Assembly (NCBI GenBank): GCA_019137255.1
Contig: WPDH01000261.1
Location: 186,001-250,000 of the forward strand
Direction of reading: 5' to 3'
Length of the DNA: 64,000 nucleotides
Source: Corinectria fuckeliana
Lineage: Eukaryota; Ascomycota; Sordariomycetes; Hypocreales; Nectriaceae
Both the position numbers and the translations under genes were made by a program. Of the stretch, positions 33,659-46,483 are shown in pieces. A model generated the notes under the pieces. The model saw only the letters and a program-made list of their open reading frames with translations, had not been told where the DNA came from and searched no databases. How positions within the stretch are numbered: position 1 is the stretch's first letter; each line of letters opens with the position of its first letter.

Positions 33659-36071
33659 CTACTGACCGTCCTCGTCCTCTCGAGAGCTAGCTCCATGATC
33701 AACATTTGCCCCCGCCTCGTGCGCGTCAATGTCAGGTCCGCCGCTCTGCAGGTGAGTCGTCGGGTCGTCTTGAACCAGCGGCTGCTCTTCCTCGCCGGTG
33801 TTCCCACAGCATGACAGCAGCACGCTGGCCTTGTCCTTGGTCGAAGGCACGTCCAGCGCCGGGTTGGCCGTGAAGAAGTCGGCGGGACGAAGGTGGACCT
33901 GATGGATCTCAACGGGCCTATGTCACGGCATGGTCAGCTTGAAGGTGCTAGGCAGCGGTGGTGGGAAAGGGGGACATGTCAAGGACTTACATCACCGGCC
34001 AGTCCTCCACACGAGGGTTATGCGTCAGCCCAAACACGGTCCAGACGACCGGACTGCTCCTCCTCGCATTTCCATCCCCGGCCTCACCCTCATCATCCTC
34101 GTCGGGACCAACACCATGGCCAATGCCAAAGCCTCCCCCGTTGCGCACACAGCCCTCGCCGTCGTCGGTGAACCAGTCGCCGCGCTTCACCATGTCCGCC
34201 ACGCCGCCCGTCTCCTCTCGGCTCTGGTTCGTGAACTCGCCGGCCGCCCACAGCTCGCCGTCGCGGTGGCCCGTCACCCACACGTGGTGCTGCGAGAACC
34301 GCGCCCGCGCCGCCGCCGCGCTCCCGTCGTCGGCCAGCAGCGTCGCCGTCGCCGGCGCGGCCACCCGGTACCCGACCGGCCGCCCGGACACGGCGTTCTT
34401 CTTGCTCGCGTGCTCCAGCTTGACCAGCCGGTTGCGCCGCGGCTCCGCGTCTATCCATGCCGCCTTGTCGACCCGCTGCCGCTGCACCTCGTAGTAGTTG
34501 CCCATCGGGTTCGTCTGCGCGTTCATGCCGCGGGCGACGCTCTCCTCGATGACTACCTGCGTGTCCCCGCTCGCGTACGAGTCTACGGCTGGGTCGATGC
34601 GCACCGCGAAGATGTGCTGGTGGTTCTGCGCGAGTACCCCCGGAGACACAATGGTCCCGTAGCGGCTCGACTTGCCCTCGTCGATGCTCACCACGCTCAC
34701 GATGCCCGTCGCCCTCGTCTCGATGGTGATTCCGCCGGCGAGATCCAACTTGTACGCGAAGATGTACTCGTAGTTCGCCAGCGTCACGATGAACTGCACC
34801 ACCAGCTCCCGCATGCGCGTCACCACCGCGCGGTTCGTCCGGAAGTTGGTGTGCTTCCACAGGATCCCGTTGTCCTGCTCGTGCAGGCAGACGACGGACT
34901 TGGCCGGGGTCGGGGAGCCGTCGGGCGCCGCGAGGTACGAGTCGACGTAGTGAATGGCGCCCAAGCAGTCGCACCCCAGCTCGAGGTTGTTGCTGGATCT
35001 GCCCATGCCCCCGTCGCCAAAGTCGAACGCCTGCTTCCGGTGGAACGGCGGACGAGGGTCGCCGTAGGGCACCGTCATCTCGCTGTAGCTCAGCCGGTAC
35101 AAGATAGGGCGGTTGTCGTAGCAGACATCGTGCAGCACGGCGCCCTCGCGAGGCGTGAAGCCCAGGCGGAAGCGCCACTTCTGCCACTCGACGAGCCCGT
35201 CTGGGTGCACCGTGAACGACGCCCCTTCCGGCTGGACAATGCTGAGCGGTTTCAGGTCCGACCTCAAAGGCCCGTCTAGAAGTTCGGGTACATATTCGGC
35301 CGGCCTGCTGTTCTGAAAGAGATTCCGGGGTGTGTCTCCCCGTTCCCCCGCCGCGAGCCCGTCCTCGGAGCCTCCCGTCGCGAGCCGGTCAACGCGAACG
35401 ACCTGCTTGCTGACCCAGTCCATGACCGGGATGATGGGGATCGGGTAGCCGTAGTGGTTCGAGTCTGGGTTGTCCTTGGACGCGTCCGTCGCAAAGACGA
35501 GGCCTTGCATGTATCGCGGCGTGCTGCCCTCTCCGTGGTCCGGCCCGCCGTACGGCCACGGGTCGATGGTTACCTTGAAGCCCTCGGGCAGCGTGAACTC
35601 GGACATGGCGTCCTTGAAGAGATCCGACTCGACACAGGCCTCTTGAAATGCGCGCATCTCGTTGCTAGCACGCTCGCGTCAGTCGCGCCGAGCGGACGGC
35701 GGTGCTCGGTTGGCTTACATGGTAAAGTACGGCTGGGAGGACCGCTCCGCAGACTCGTTTGAGACCACATCCCCGGAGACTACATCAACGACGGCCCGCG
35801 TGTAAGTGTGTTCATCGCTAGTAATCACATCGTACTCGACCCGCGCCTGGCGAGGCGGTCGCTTTGTCGCCTCGGAGAGCGTGCCCGCGTGCTCGACCTT
35901 CAAGAAGGCCGCGAGGGCAGCCCTCTTCGGCTCGTTGAGGTAGATGGACCTGAAGAGCAGGGACTCCTCTGGGCCGTGAAGCTCAACGACAACGTCGCGC
36001 GCCTTCAGAAACTCGTCCCGTGTGAGCTGGGCCAAAGGATGCGCCAAAGTAGCCGCTGTTGAGGTCGCCAT
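33659..36071 (-). CDS. Copper amine oxidase (TPQ-dependent)
   Basis: Oxidises primary amines to aldehydes with release of ammonia and hydrogen peroxide. Exons 36071-35719, 35664-33991 and 33917-33659 give 761 residues, longer than the common 650-700. The self-processed cofactor tyrosine is the first Tyr of NYEY (about 416), the likely catalytic base is Asp at about 332 in AFDFG, and the copper ligands are His-466 and His-468 (HQH) and His-666 (GLTHNP). The ends of exons 1 and 2 both fall inside an AT/G-split codon joined by GTAAG donors. The last exon adds an acidic tail ending EDEDGQ, without the peroxisomal tripeptide often seen in fungal members. A 449-codon frame on the other strand is a shadow. 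Confidence 0.93.
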
Positions 36072-37437
36072 TCTTGCAGGTTACGAGTAGAGAGCAAGGG
36101 AATACAGGCGACAAAATGTCATCCGCGAGAGGGGTAAGAGCACTCGGTGACAACAAGAGCAATGTGTATCCAATGACAGAGCTTGGTGTAACGTGGCTTG
36201 GACCCTAGCTGAGGGCACAAGGTTGTGACGTCCAAGTAATAGACGGGCAGTTGGCACTTCTGCTAGTCTCTAGACGCCGCCAACAAACACAGCATCACCG
36301 CCTCAACAAGAACATGGAGCTCAAATGAGAGCCCAAATGAGAGGTCAAAAGAGAAGTCCAACGTAAGCATGCTAGGTTCCCCGAACTGACCCATTGATAG
36401 CGATCCGAACTGCAGATACCGGCTTGGATCGGAACTTCGGTGGTGGGGTAGAGGTCTTGGCCTCTTGCGGAGGGGTCATGTTGTGTTACATACAGGAGGC
36501 AGGTCAACACTGAATCGTAACTGTGGTCGAGCGTGACGTAACCTTGAGAAGAAAATCTTGCTCTGTGATATAGGCCTAGTATCAGATCTTGTTCGAGCTC
36601 TGATGCGGTTGTCGTTACACCAGCAGGTGCCCACTGCTCACCAGCACCGATAGTACGGCGGGACTCTCATGGTGTTTGCTCTCTTTGGCCGGGAATGCCG
36701 ACAATAATGCAATGCCACCTTGTAATTGAAAGACCCGCTACTTACTACTCGCTTCGTCCCCGTCGCCGCGACCCATCAGTGTCATCCAGCCGACCACAAT
36801 ATAGGACATCTAACCCAGCCAAGACAGAATCAAAACTCGCCAAAACTTCACGTACGACGCAAACTATTCACCAGGACCATACGATGTTGCCGTGATAATT
36901 TTGCAATTCAATGCATCTATCGACGTGCTGCTCTTTGAGCAAAGAAACCCCCTTTGTTCAAACCCCAAGCCAGGCTTAGGCCTCGGGAATATTTCACCGT
37001 CCGAGCGTTGCTGTGAAAAGCCCAGTAACGACCCGTGCGGCAAACACCCAATGACCAAGCTACGAAATGAACGCATGCTGTGCATGTAAGAAAAAAGACC
37101 AGCAAAAAGTGTTATCCCCCTACCATCCCTAACGCGCCGTTACCATCCGATGCAATATCATCAAAAGACGCCAGGCAAGTTGTGCGGAGACAAGACCATG
37201 AGAAAGTGACCAAGTGGCCCATGTTTGAGAAAAATCGTTAAGTACGACGTGGCATAACGTACAGATGAGAATCGAAATCAAAGTGCATGCCTTGATTGCA
37301 GACTCCTGGTTAAGACAGTGCCGCCGTCCAACCAAAAGGAAATGTCAAGGTTACCAAACTCGTGGAGCCAGTGCGCAGCCTCGAGTTGAGAACCATGCCT
37401 TTTCCGCTCAAGGGAGAAGGGCCAATCGCGCCTTTGT
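36072..37437. other. Intergenic, amine oxidase to CAP gene
   Basis: About 1.4 kb: amine oxidase promoter on the left and 3' region of the CAP gene on the right. No other gene or repeat is recognised. Confidence 0.45.
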
Positions 37438-38536
37438 TTAGACAACGACCATCTTCTCGCCGAGGGGCTGGAGGACGTTGTCACCGTACTCGCCACCGTA
37501 GTTGCCTAAAGAATGTGTCAGATGTGGTCAAGTTGCCAGGTTCGGTTGACGTGACTTACCCTGAGGGTTGTAGTTGCAGACAGTGTACCAGGCCTCGAAG
37601 TCGTACATGGTACCGGCAGCGCACTTTACGGTAGCGCATCCGACCTTGGTGGTGTCCGCCCAGACGACCTGGGTGAAGTGGCCATAAAGATCGATGTTCA
37701 TGCCAGAGGGGGGGTTCTCCTGTCCGTAGTAGGACCAGTTGTCCATCTCACTGTTGTACCACTGGTTGGTGACGGACTGGGCGCCACACTGGTTCTGGAG
37801 GTCAGAGATGTCGCCGGTGGAACCCCATGAGGCAAGGTTCTGGCCGTAGCCGCCGCTGCCCTGGTCCCTGTGTAACGGTCAGTGTCCGCGAAAGATAAAG
37901 CAGGCTGCAATGGACTTACATGTCGTGCTCGAACACGCAGGTGTTGGCGGTGTTCTGGGCGTACTGGGCAAGAGTGGAATCCCAGGTAAGGGCGTCAACG
38001 GAGTGGTTGGCTCGGTGGATGTTGTGGTAGTTGAGCATGACAGTCTTGTAGGCCTCGTCCAGGGTCAGAGAGCCAGAGGAAGACGAATCAGAGTCAGAGT
38101 CAGCAGCGGCTGTGGTAGCCTTCACAGGCTCCTCAGAGGTGGTGGTAGGAACGGCCTTCTTGGTGGTGGTGGTCTTCTTGGTGGTCTTCTTCTTGGAAGA
38201 GGTGGTGGTGGGCTCAGCGTAGGCGTCAACCCAGACGGTAGTAATCGCAACCTCAGCGGCTGAGGTGGTTGAGGTAGTAGTAGGCTCAGCAACGGCTTCG
38301 ACAACGGGCTGGACATAGGTGGGCTTGGACTTGTGCTTGTGGTTGACCTTCTTGACGGTTGAGGTCTGCTCGACCTTGGCGACGACGTCAATAGGCTCAG
38401 GAGTCGGTTCATGGCCGGCAGTAACGGTCACGGTGACAACTTCGTAGACCCAATCAGTCTCCATAGCACGCTTGTTGATGGGGCTGGCGGCAGCCAGGAG
38501 GGCGCTGGCGCCGGCGATGAACATGGAAGCCTTCAT
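37438..38536 (-). CDS. Secreted CAP/SCP-domain (PR-1-like) protein
   Basis: Exons 38536-37920, 37867-37560 and 37505-37438 give 330 residues. The signal peptide is about residues 1-18, followed by a Kex2 site (PINKR) and a Thr/Lys/Ser/Glu-rich low-complexity stretch to about 165 that is probably heavily O-glycosylated. The CAP domain fills the rest: LNYHNIHRANHSV, LAQYAQNTA, YGQNLA, the CRISP signature GHFTQVVW and second signature VCNYNPQGNYGGEYGDNV, the last formed across intron 2. Fungal members (Pry/PR-1 type) bind sterols and fatty acids outside the cell and may contribute to host interaction. That role is family knowledge, not shown here. Confidence 0.9.
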
Positions 38537-39400
38537 TTTGCCTGTGAGAACGAAAGACGAAAATGGAGTACTAGGAACTAGTCAGTTATTTAAATGATAT
38601 GGAACAGTGTATAAGCTCTGTGGCTTGTTGTTAGTAATGCATGCAGTGGCGATTCAAGGCCGCTTGGCAGTGTCTCGGTGTCCTGGACGATACGATGTGC
38701 TGTTGATTAAGGTGTTGGTGGAATGTAGTCGATGCGGGGATTAATGTTGTAAAAGTGGTTGTAAGACAATGGTTTCGAGACAACATGAGGCCCAGGTGCC
38801 GTGTAGATATCTAGATTGTTCAGAGGCAGACACTACCTCACGACGCCCAGTGCAGCTTTGTCTGCCAGGTCGAGGTCTTTGTGATCGGTGACTGCCCTCT
38901 CGCATGTCTTTGTAGTGAAACCATTGTATGGGATAAACGATGTCGATGAGTTGAAAGGACGAACAGATGAACAGCTGTCGCAAAAAGTGGGGAAGTGTGC
39001 AGCCAAGATTCACAGCAATGCACAAAGGCGTATAAACACATACCTTGGGTAGATTGGTGGGAGATGGTGATGGCGGAGCTATCGGATGTTTCAGAACCGG
39101 TCTGGAGCGATGAACAGCACTGCTGAATGTTGGGATCCGTCAAGGATTCCGGGTGGTTTGATGCGTTGGGTTTCGAAGGAAGGTGTGTCTCGAAAGACTG
39201 GAAAGAGTGACGAGGAACCGAAACAAACAAGTCGACGGACTGAGGTGAAGTTGACGAGGGACCTGGAAAAGAGACGAGTCGACGAAGATGTGAGCGGTTC
39301 GGCCAGCGGAAGATGTGGGGGTTTAAAGGAGTGGACTGCGGTGTCTGGAACACGCAAAAAATGAATGGCAGAAAGAAGGTCGGGCCTGGCTAGCGGTCGA
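38537..39400 (-). promoter_or_regulatory. Long C/T-rich 5' leader of the CAP gene with candidate intron
   Basis: Read on the minus strand, sequence upstream of the CAP ATG is C/T-rich for several hundred bases. A GTATGT donor at 39043 and a TTCTCACAG acceptor at 38542, five bases before the ATG, define a possible 502-nt leader intron. Long 5' introns of this kind are known in strongly expressed fungal genes. A 234-codon frame overlapping the leader lacks protein character and is not called. Confidence 0.4.
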
Positions 39401-42400
39401 CGTGAAGACTCTGGGGTGAGGAGGAACGAGTTAAGAAGGAAGCGTCGAGACAAGCCGGAGCGGGCAGCGACGTTAAAAAGGAACGGCCAGAGAGGGTCGC
39501 GAGCGGTCGCAGACTCGCCCTCGCAGCACGGTCGGGTCGCTGGGGAAGGTGCAAGGACCCTTGGATAGCTGGATGATTGGGTGAGGAGTTCCAGGGGTCG
39601 ATGGCCCACTTCTTGCAGTCCTGCTCGCTGGCGCCGGGCCCAGGGGGGTGGATGGGTGATGGGTGTGTGCGGAGGGTGTGAGTGACGATGCTGTTGTTGA
39701 TGAGGAGGAGGACTGTCAACAGAGGGAGGGAGGAGATGAGGCTTGTTTGGGGCGCGCACGCCAAGCCGAGAAACCGATGTGGGGAGCCGGCGCACCCAAT
39801 CGAACAGCGCTGCGCAATGGAATTAGCGGGGCTCGACACCACCTCGGGCGCATGCTGCAAGGTACCAGGCACCCCGGACAGGCCCCAGGCGACCCGCTGT
39901 GGCTGGTGCGGTACGGGAGCGAGTGCTTCGTACCTGCACCAACACCTCCAGTTAGGTCGTAACCCGTAATTAGCAGGCTATAGCGCTGTGCGATCAACTC
40001 TCGGCCCCTCGGCAGCGTGCACGTTCACCGCTCTAGTCACTGTTCAACGCTAGATCCAATAGCGCTCCCCCTTCTATTCACTGCCCTGCCCGTCGTAAAG
40101 TTTGGGGCCTGCCCGCCCTGGACCGCTCCCTCGAATTGCTACTTCGTACCGCTACCCGCACCACCGCTAGCGGTCGAGTAGGAGTTGGATACGACCCCAG
40201 GAAACCAACCGGTGCCGCATCATCGTTCGCTTACCACCTTCCGAGCCTTTCAAGGGACCAGAACGCAGATTGCTTCTCGGGCTTTCCAGGGCCTGAACGC
40301 TCCCAGGTTTGCCGCAGCTGAAGGGTTATGAAATGGCATTTCGCTTCTCAAGATTAGTCGAGTCATTATCCGGTCTTCAAGTCAATCACTCTACCTAGAT
40401 ACATGATAGGTAGTCCTAGACAATATCAATGTTTCCCTATAAGCAAGCTGATGAGTCCCGCAAGTCATCCATCACACATTGTCGAGTTGTCGTGCCCACT
40501 GTTCCTCTTCTCCAGAACCTCAAGACTCAGACTCATTCTTAGCTGTCCTCTTCTAGTCAGTGGGACGGGGCGTCCACAGCAAACCGTGATGAGTTTAAAG
40601 TCGTCGAATTATTCATCACTGTCTCTCTCACTTCATGGTTTGAAGGTTCAAGCGCCTCTCGCGCCCGATGAACACAAGTTCACCGTCCCTAATGAGAAGC
40701 CTGTACTTATAGGTTTCTTACGCACTTCCTCCTCATTTGAGGAGGACTGGATGATGTCAGCCGAATCACACCAACAACCGATTGCCTCCAAGACATGAAA
40801 GATCTGAACAACGACGAAAGGAAAGAACTGTATATTGGAAACTTCACATATTTTTCCTCTCTCCTCTTTGACTTTAATGTCGGTCTAGTTTTTGTTCACC
40901 GTGGTTCGCGTGCCCATTATCTACAACCTTCCTTGACTCGCAGGAAAGGCAGATGGAAGTTCTGGGCAAACCTGGTGGCCAACCTGGAAGGAAAGCAAGC
41001 AAATATGGTCTTGCAGTAATATACTTCGTAGCATATTCAGTCATTCAAATCCGCGAGAGGGAGAAGACCCCGCCACGGTTCGTGATACGCTGATTTACTG
41101 CAAGGCAATGGCACTTAGACGCAGACAAGTAGTCAACACCCGCACTCACACGTCCTCCTCACGCCACAACCACGATGTTGGCTCTACCATTCGTGCAAAG
41201 TGCATTCGCCGGATTAATTATGAAATCAGATCAGATCTCATGGCCGTGACAGGGACTTGCTGGCTTACGTATGCGGTGTGCGTGCGTTGCGTGTGCCTCG
41301 TTCTGCCCTGCAAGCGCAGGATGCAAGGTTCATTCAATCGGACCAATCGAAGGCTGGAGGCCCTTGCCGCACCTCAAACCTCAAACAGAAGCGGGATGAG
41401 GGCAATCAACGCGCCCAGGCCCTTGGCTTCTAGTACGTGCCATCTCATCTGGCCAAGCGGTTGCAAGGTTGCAAGGTTGCAAGGCTCTGCTGGGTTCGGT
41501 TAGCTGGCTGGTGGCCTGCCGGTTTGTTGTTGTTCTTGCTTTGGCCATGTCGCCGTCAGTCCACGCCAATCGCCATTCGCATCCGGGGCGGCCGCGGGAT
41601 TTCTGCTCTCTTCTGGTCTCGTCCCAGCGCGTGCCGTGAAATAAGGCTACTCTATCTCCAACTACAGTCATCTCCGGGCAGCCAACGTGCGCCGATGGGT
41701 TGGGTGCGCAGGCTATCCGGGTCGGGAGTCGAGTCCGTCCGGTCCACAGCCGGCGTGTTTGGCGGATGAGCTGGAGAATGATGATTGACTTCTGCACCAG
41801 AAAGATGGCCTACCTACCTGAAAGCCGTATCCCTCTGGACGATCCCTGATCCGCGGGCGATCTTGACGGGGAATGCGACTTTGCTTGGATATGCAACTGG
41901 CCTGCAAAGGGCTGCGACGCTATCGATTGTCAAGCAATGAGCCAAGCTTTACTGGCAGGCCGAGACCCATCTAATATTTGCATCGATGTGAAGAGAGGTA
42001 TGCCGGCAGTGTCTGAGAGCACCGCCACAGTGTACTTTGCCTTTCCGATGGTCGGTCTGTCTGTCGGTCTACCGATGTCTTTCGGCTGGCTCGGGAACCT
42101 AAAGGTAGCGCTAGAATTGCAGTAGGTATTTTGCCCTTGACATGGAATCCGGCCGTGATCAGTATTTGCCCTGAAGTAGGGCCTTTACAGAGCTTACATC
42201 CAACATTGAATCCAGGTCGACCGACTACTGGAATCACCCTCGACGATATTCCCTCCCCCTCGTCTGCAAGTAATAATGCATAGCGAGCCCTGAAATGCAC
42301 AAGAAGTGTGGCTTTGGAGATGCAGGGGTGCGACGGGATGCCCAAAAACCACCCCGGGCGGGGATCATGGCCACCCGGACGCAAGCCAATCCAAGATGCG

Positions 42401-45400
42401 AATGCAGGCGCCGGGTCCACCAAACAAGCTCCCCTGGTGATGCGCCCATGGAGGAGAGCCGCATTCGTAGTCTACATGAGTACGAAGTACATAGACCTAG
42501 ATAGTAGACGCCACAGTCCGAGGGCGTGCCATGGAAGCCCCCTGGACACGAACTGGGCGGGGGCCCGACTCTCCATCTGTCTGAAACGGCCCTAATTGCA
42601 GCGGCTTCCCTCCTCTTCATCTCCCGCTCCGGCACCATGTACCTCGCCGTCATGCGCCCTGAGCTGGCGGCTCGGTTGGCCTTGAGATCCGTAGATTCGG
42701 TGCTGTCATTGACTCGAAGCCAGGAAGAAGAAGCCGTACACGAAGTGTTGGCCGGAAGATCAGCGCCTACTAGCCTGGAACCCTTGGCATGCTACAGGAC
42801 CAAGTCCATCCCAAGGCTTCCAAACAGGATCAGCCCGTATATCAACCATGAACATGGCAAGTAGATACTAATTAGCCAACAAAGCCCTGCTCTAGCCTTA
42901 AGCCCCATGCACTGGCGTGTCGCAGAATGACAGCTTTCTGCAACCCAGCATCATGGGCTACGGCCCAAAACCCGAACCCGGCACTTCGCCGCGTTTGCAT
43001 TTGCACGCTTCCGTGTTTCCCTCGCTCGCGTGCCAGAACACGAGCCACTTGCTGCTGTACGATGATGTTCCTTTTTGCGTCTCCGTCTCCGTCTTCTTTG
43101 TTCCGTCTTGTTCTAAATTACCAAAAGTCACACCCCTTTTTTTTTCTTTGGAATTTTGCAATCTCTAATAGGCTCCAGATCGGTCTGCAGCTAGACGCAG
43201 CCGGTTCTTTGATGTCTGGTCGCTATTAGCAAGGAAGAAAGGCCACAACGATGTCATTCCGCCACCCGGGCATTTATTGCGTCTACCTACCTACCTAAAC
43301 TACCTAGTTTAGCATTTCCAACGTTTCGCTACAACTAGCTTCACCCGTGTACGAACACCGCTTCTTCGGCTGTTTGCTTCTGAAGCACTCACTGATGCCC
43401 TTGCCCTCGCGTGACGCCGTGTTCATTCCGCGGCTCCTCGTTCCTCCTCCTGTTGTAGGAATGCCACGCAATGCTGCCTTTGTAACACCCCAGGCTATCC
43501 TGTCACTACTTGGGTCCTTCGTAACTCGTATCATGAGGCCTTCGGCCAAACGCAGTCTTTCGGGCTTCCACTCGCCTGTCCGGAGCCATCGGGGTCCACC
43601 GTGTCCAGAGTCCAGACCAGGCCGCCTGCTCCCAAGGAGAAGGAGGCGGCCAAGGCACGTCGCCAAGGGCCACCCCCATTGTCAGAGCCGATCAGTCAGT
43701 CGAGTCGTCTATTCGATGCCGGCATCCCCGCACGCATGCATCGCTCGTCTATCGGCCTAGCTGGCCGTCCCGGTCTTCGCCAGGGTTGACGAAGACGGAG
43801 GCCGACAGAACGAGGGGCGCCTGTTGCGACAACCGTCGTCTAAGGCATGTTGTCCACCCCAGAGCATATCACCAATCGTCCGAACCTCGCAGTTTCACCG
43901 ATCCCAATCTGCACCCCCTCTTGGGGCAGACCTAGTGCTCTCCTTCGGCCACGTTACGACGCAAGATGAACGCAGTGGCTGTGGCCGGCTCCTCTCGATG
44001 AGAAAGCACGTAAAACTCCTCCACGCAGAGAGTGGGTGAGCTGACAGAGCTCAGCTCTCCTTCCTCGTCAACGACATTGCCCTCGCCTGCTGTCCTGGGG
44101 ATTCCCAGCATCGTACATCCAGGTTTATCCCAGAACCCCAGCGGCTCCCCACATGCCAACATCCATCCCCCTTTTACCCTCTCATCAGACTGCATCCTAG
44201 GAGTCTCGCCACCTCCAACTGTGAGGGTCAGAAGAGAAAGAAAAACCCCCAACAACCAACAAAGGGAATACAGCTCTCCGGCATCCCAGTAAAGTCCCTT
44301 CCTCCTGGCTCGGTGTCCTCCCTCGGAGCCATCTCCCTGCGCAGTCAATCTCAGCCCTCGTGTGCCGCTCCAGGTGTTGTCGCCGCCGGGAAACAGTCGG
44401 GAGCACTCATTCACAGGCACGGATGGGTGTGCGTATTCGTACTACATACCGCCGACAGTTTGCAATTGACTAGTACTAATGAACAAAAATCCCAATATTC
44501 GTAGATCAGCCCACCCTTTTTGAACGCGCTGTTCAAATCCGAGTCAATTGAATTCCCCTCCATCGCTGATCCAGCCGATCTTCACTTCGCCCACCTGCAG
44601 CTCCTAGCTCGCGTAGGCTCGCATTGAATTCCAGAAACAAAAGCCCACCAAGATGGCCGCTGACTACGTATGCCTTCGAAACTTCGAAACGAAAAAGCCC
44701 AACCCGTTTCGAAACCATCTCGCCGTGCCTCCTGTGTCTCTCGTGATTTTGTTTCCTTCCCTTGCTGCCGCCCCTCCGTGTGTCCCTAAGGTCCTCGCCC
44801 CGAACCAACCAACAACATGCGCCGTCCCAAACATCAAACTTGAGAGATGGCCCGGGCTGTTTCACGAAGCGCATAAGCGCTCAACAGCCCACAACACTCC
44901 AAGCACAGGAGAAGGGAAATGGAAACAATGCAGCCACTTTGGTGTAAATGCGACCGCTGTGTCTCAGCTCCCGTGACATAAGGCCGTTGTTTCGATGCTA
45001 GGCGCGTGACCTCCCAAGCATCACTGTTCAACCAACATGCATGTAAGAGAGGACCAACCATGTACCCTCACCACCAATTCATCGCGCAGGCCTCTCCTGT
45101 CGCTTCTTTGCGTTTCAGCCGAACGCCGACCACCAAGCACCCGATATCTCGGGTGCTGGAGCAGGCCTTGCGCCGCGCATCCGGGGACGCAGCCTCCCGT
45201 TGCCTGATGCCCGTTGCCGTTTCCTACCCTTTCCTAGACACGGACCGGACATCACTTGTACAGTTTCGGAGGGAGGAATTGTCCGGTAGTACAGTGGATG
45301 TTCCGTATTGATTTTGTGCAACTTGGAACGGGACTGTTGGCCGAATCTCGTATGCCAACCCGGTTGCACCTTTCACAGCCCCGCGAGATCCGAAACCCAT

Positions 45401-46483
45401 GGCTGAAAGTTGTGTCACCGGTTGACTATCTTGCTTGGACGTTGGACTTGGTTACTTGTGTCGCCTACTTGGCATAGATGGCCAATTGTTGCGCTAAGGC
45501 GATTCTGAATTACGAGACGCCTTGGCTGTAATTTGGTATTCACAGGGTCACGAACCTCTTTTACAACAACCTCCAGGGTAAGCCCTATCCCAATAAACAC
45601 TTCCAAGAGCAAGCACGACACTCCTTTGTGCTTTATTGAAGACACTGGCGCCGTGATTTATGGCTAGTTGGTTTCAGTAACAGAGGGTTTTGTTACCGTG
45701 TTGCTTTCCCGCCCGCCTAATTGCTTGATGTATTCCAAACATGCTAAAATACCTTGGAACACTCAGGAGCATTGTCCTGACCCCCCAGGCTGGTCATGCT
45801 GGATTCGTTGTCGTCTCGATACCTGTGTCCCTGCAATACTACCAGCTCGCCTCTACAACTGCAACAGCTACTAGCTTGTTACTGATAGTGAGACGTTGCA
45901 AAGTGCCGACTTAGTCTATCTGTTTGCGAAGAAATATGCAAAATGTTGCCTTACACATTTGTGACCTGTGCATCATGGCTTAAGGTTTGAGGTATCATGC
46001 CCATGCTCATCTTCTACCTAGGCAAAGGCCCCCCTTAATTTGTATTCATAGCGCAGGCTACTTAGCCCTGTCACGACAGGTTAGGAGCAGACACACCAAA
46101 CATGCTTTAAGATCCGCTCCTCATTGGATATCTGATAGGACGGGCAGGTTGAGACCTGCTTGATTACCTTTGAAGCCTCACACAGCACCGATTCCCTAGC
46201 ATGTCTAAATATAGCGATATATCGCCAAGCGAAATACCAATGCTGGTCACCGTCATAGCAACGTTACTTGTACGGTGACGGAGCTTCCCCTCGATCTGTA
46301 TATTCGGGACGATTTGCATATATCGATACTTTTCGAGAGTCGCTGCATGTCAGTTGCAGATAAACACAACAGAGAGCTAGCGATGCAATGGGAACAGTCA
46401 GGCTTAATGATTGGCAATCCATTCTCTTCGACTCATTGGCAAATGTACATGGTCGAGCCCGATCCCTCATAGTTCCCAGCTCC
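39401..46483. other. Gene-poor interval, about 7 kb
   Basis: No frame with convincing start, splice and composition. Candidate starts were inspected near 44653 (CCAAGATGG context, then a GTATGC possible donor) and 43347, but no continuing exon could be tied in. A short direct repetition GTTGCAAG occurs at about 41460-41480. No tRNA or mobile element is recognised. Confidence 0.45.

Noticed and set aside
33930..35279. 449-codon plus-strand frame
   Set aside because: Antisense to the copper amine oxidase; composition is Arg/Val/His-rich without any fold signature.
39091..39795. 234-codon minus-strand frame
   Set aside because: Lies in the C/T-rich upstream region of the CAP gene; composition reflects the pyrimidine bias and there is no motif.
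43932..44420. 162-codon minus-strand frame with a hydrophobic stretch
   Set aside because: The start is GTG and there is no ATG upstream of the hydrophobic part, nor a compatible spliced first exon that I could find.
44653..44976. Plus-strand frame starting in an ideal Kozak context
   Set aside because: Attractive start and a possible donor five codons later, but no downstream exon gives a recognisable product. Kept as a note within the gene-poor interval.
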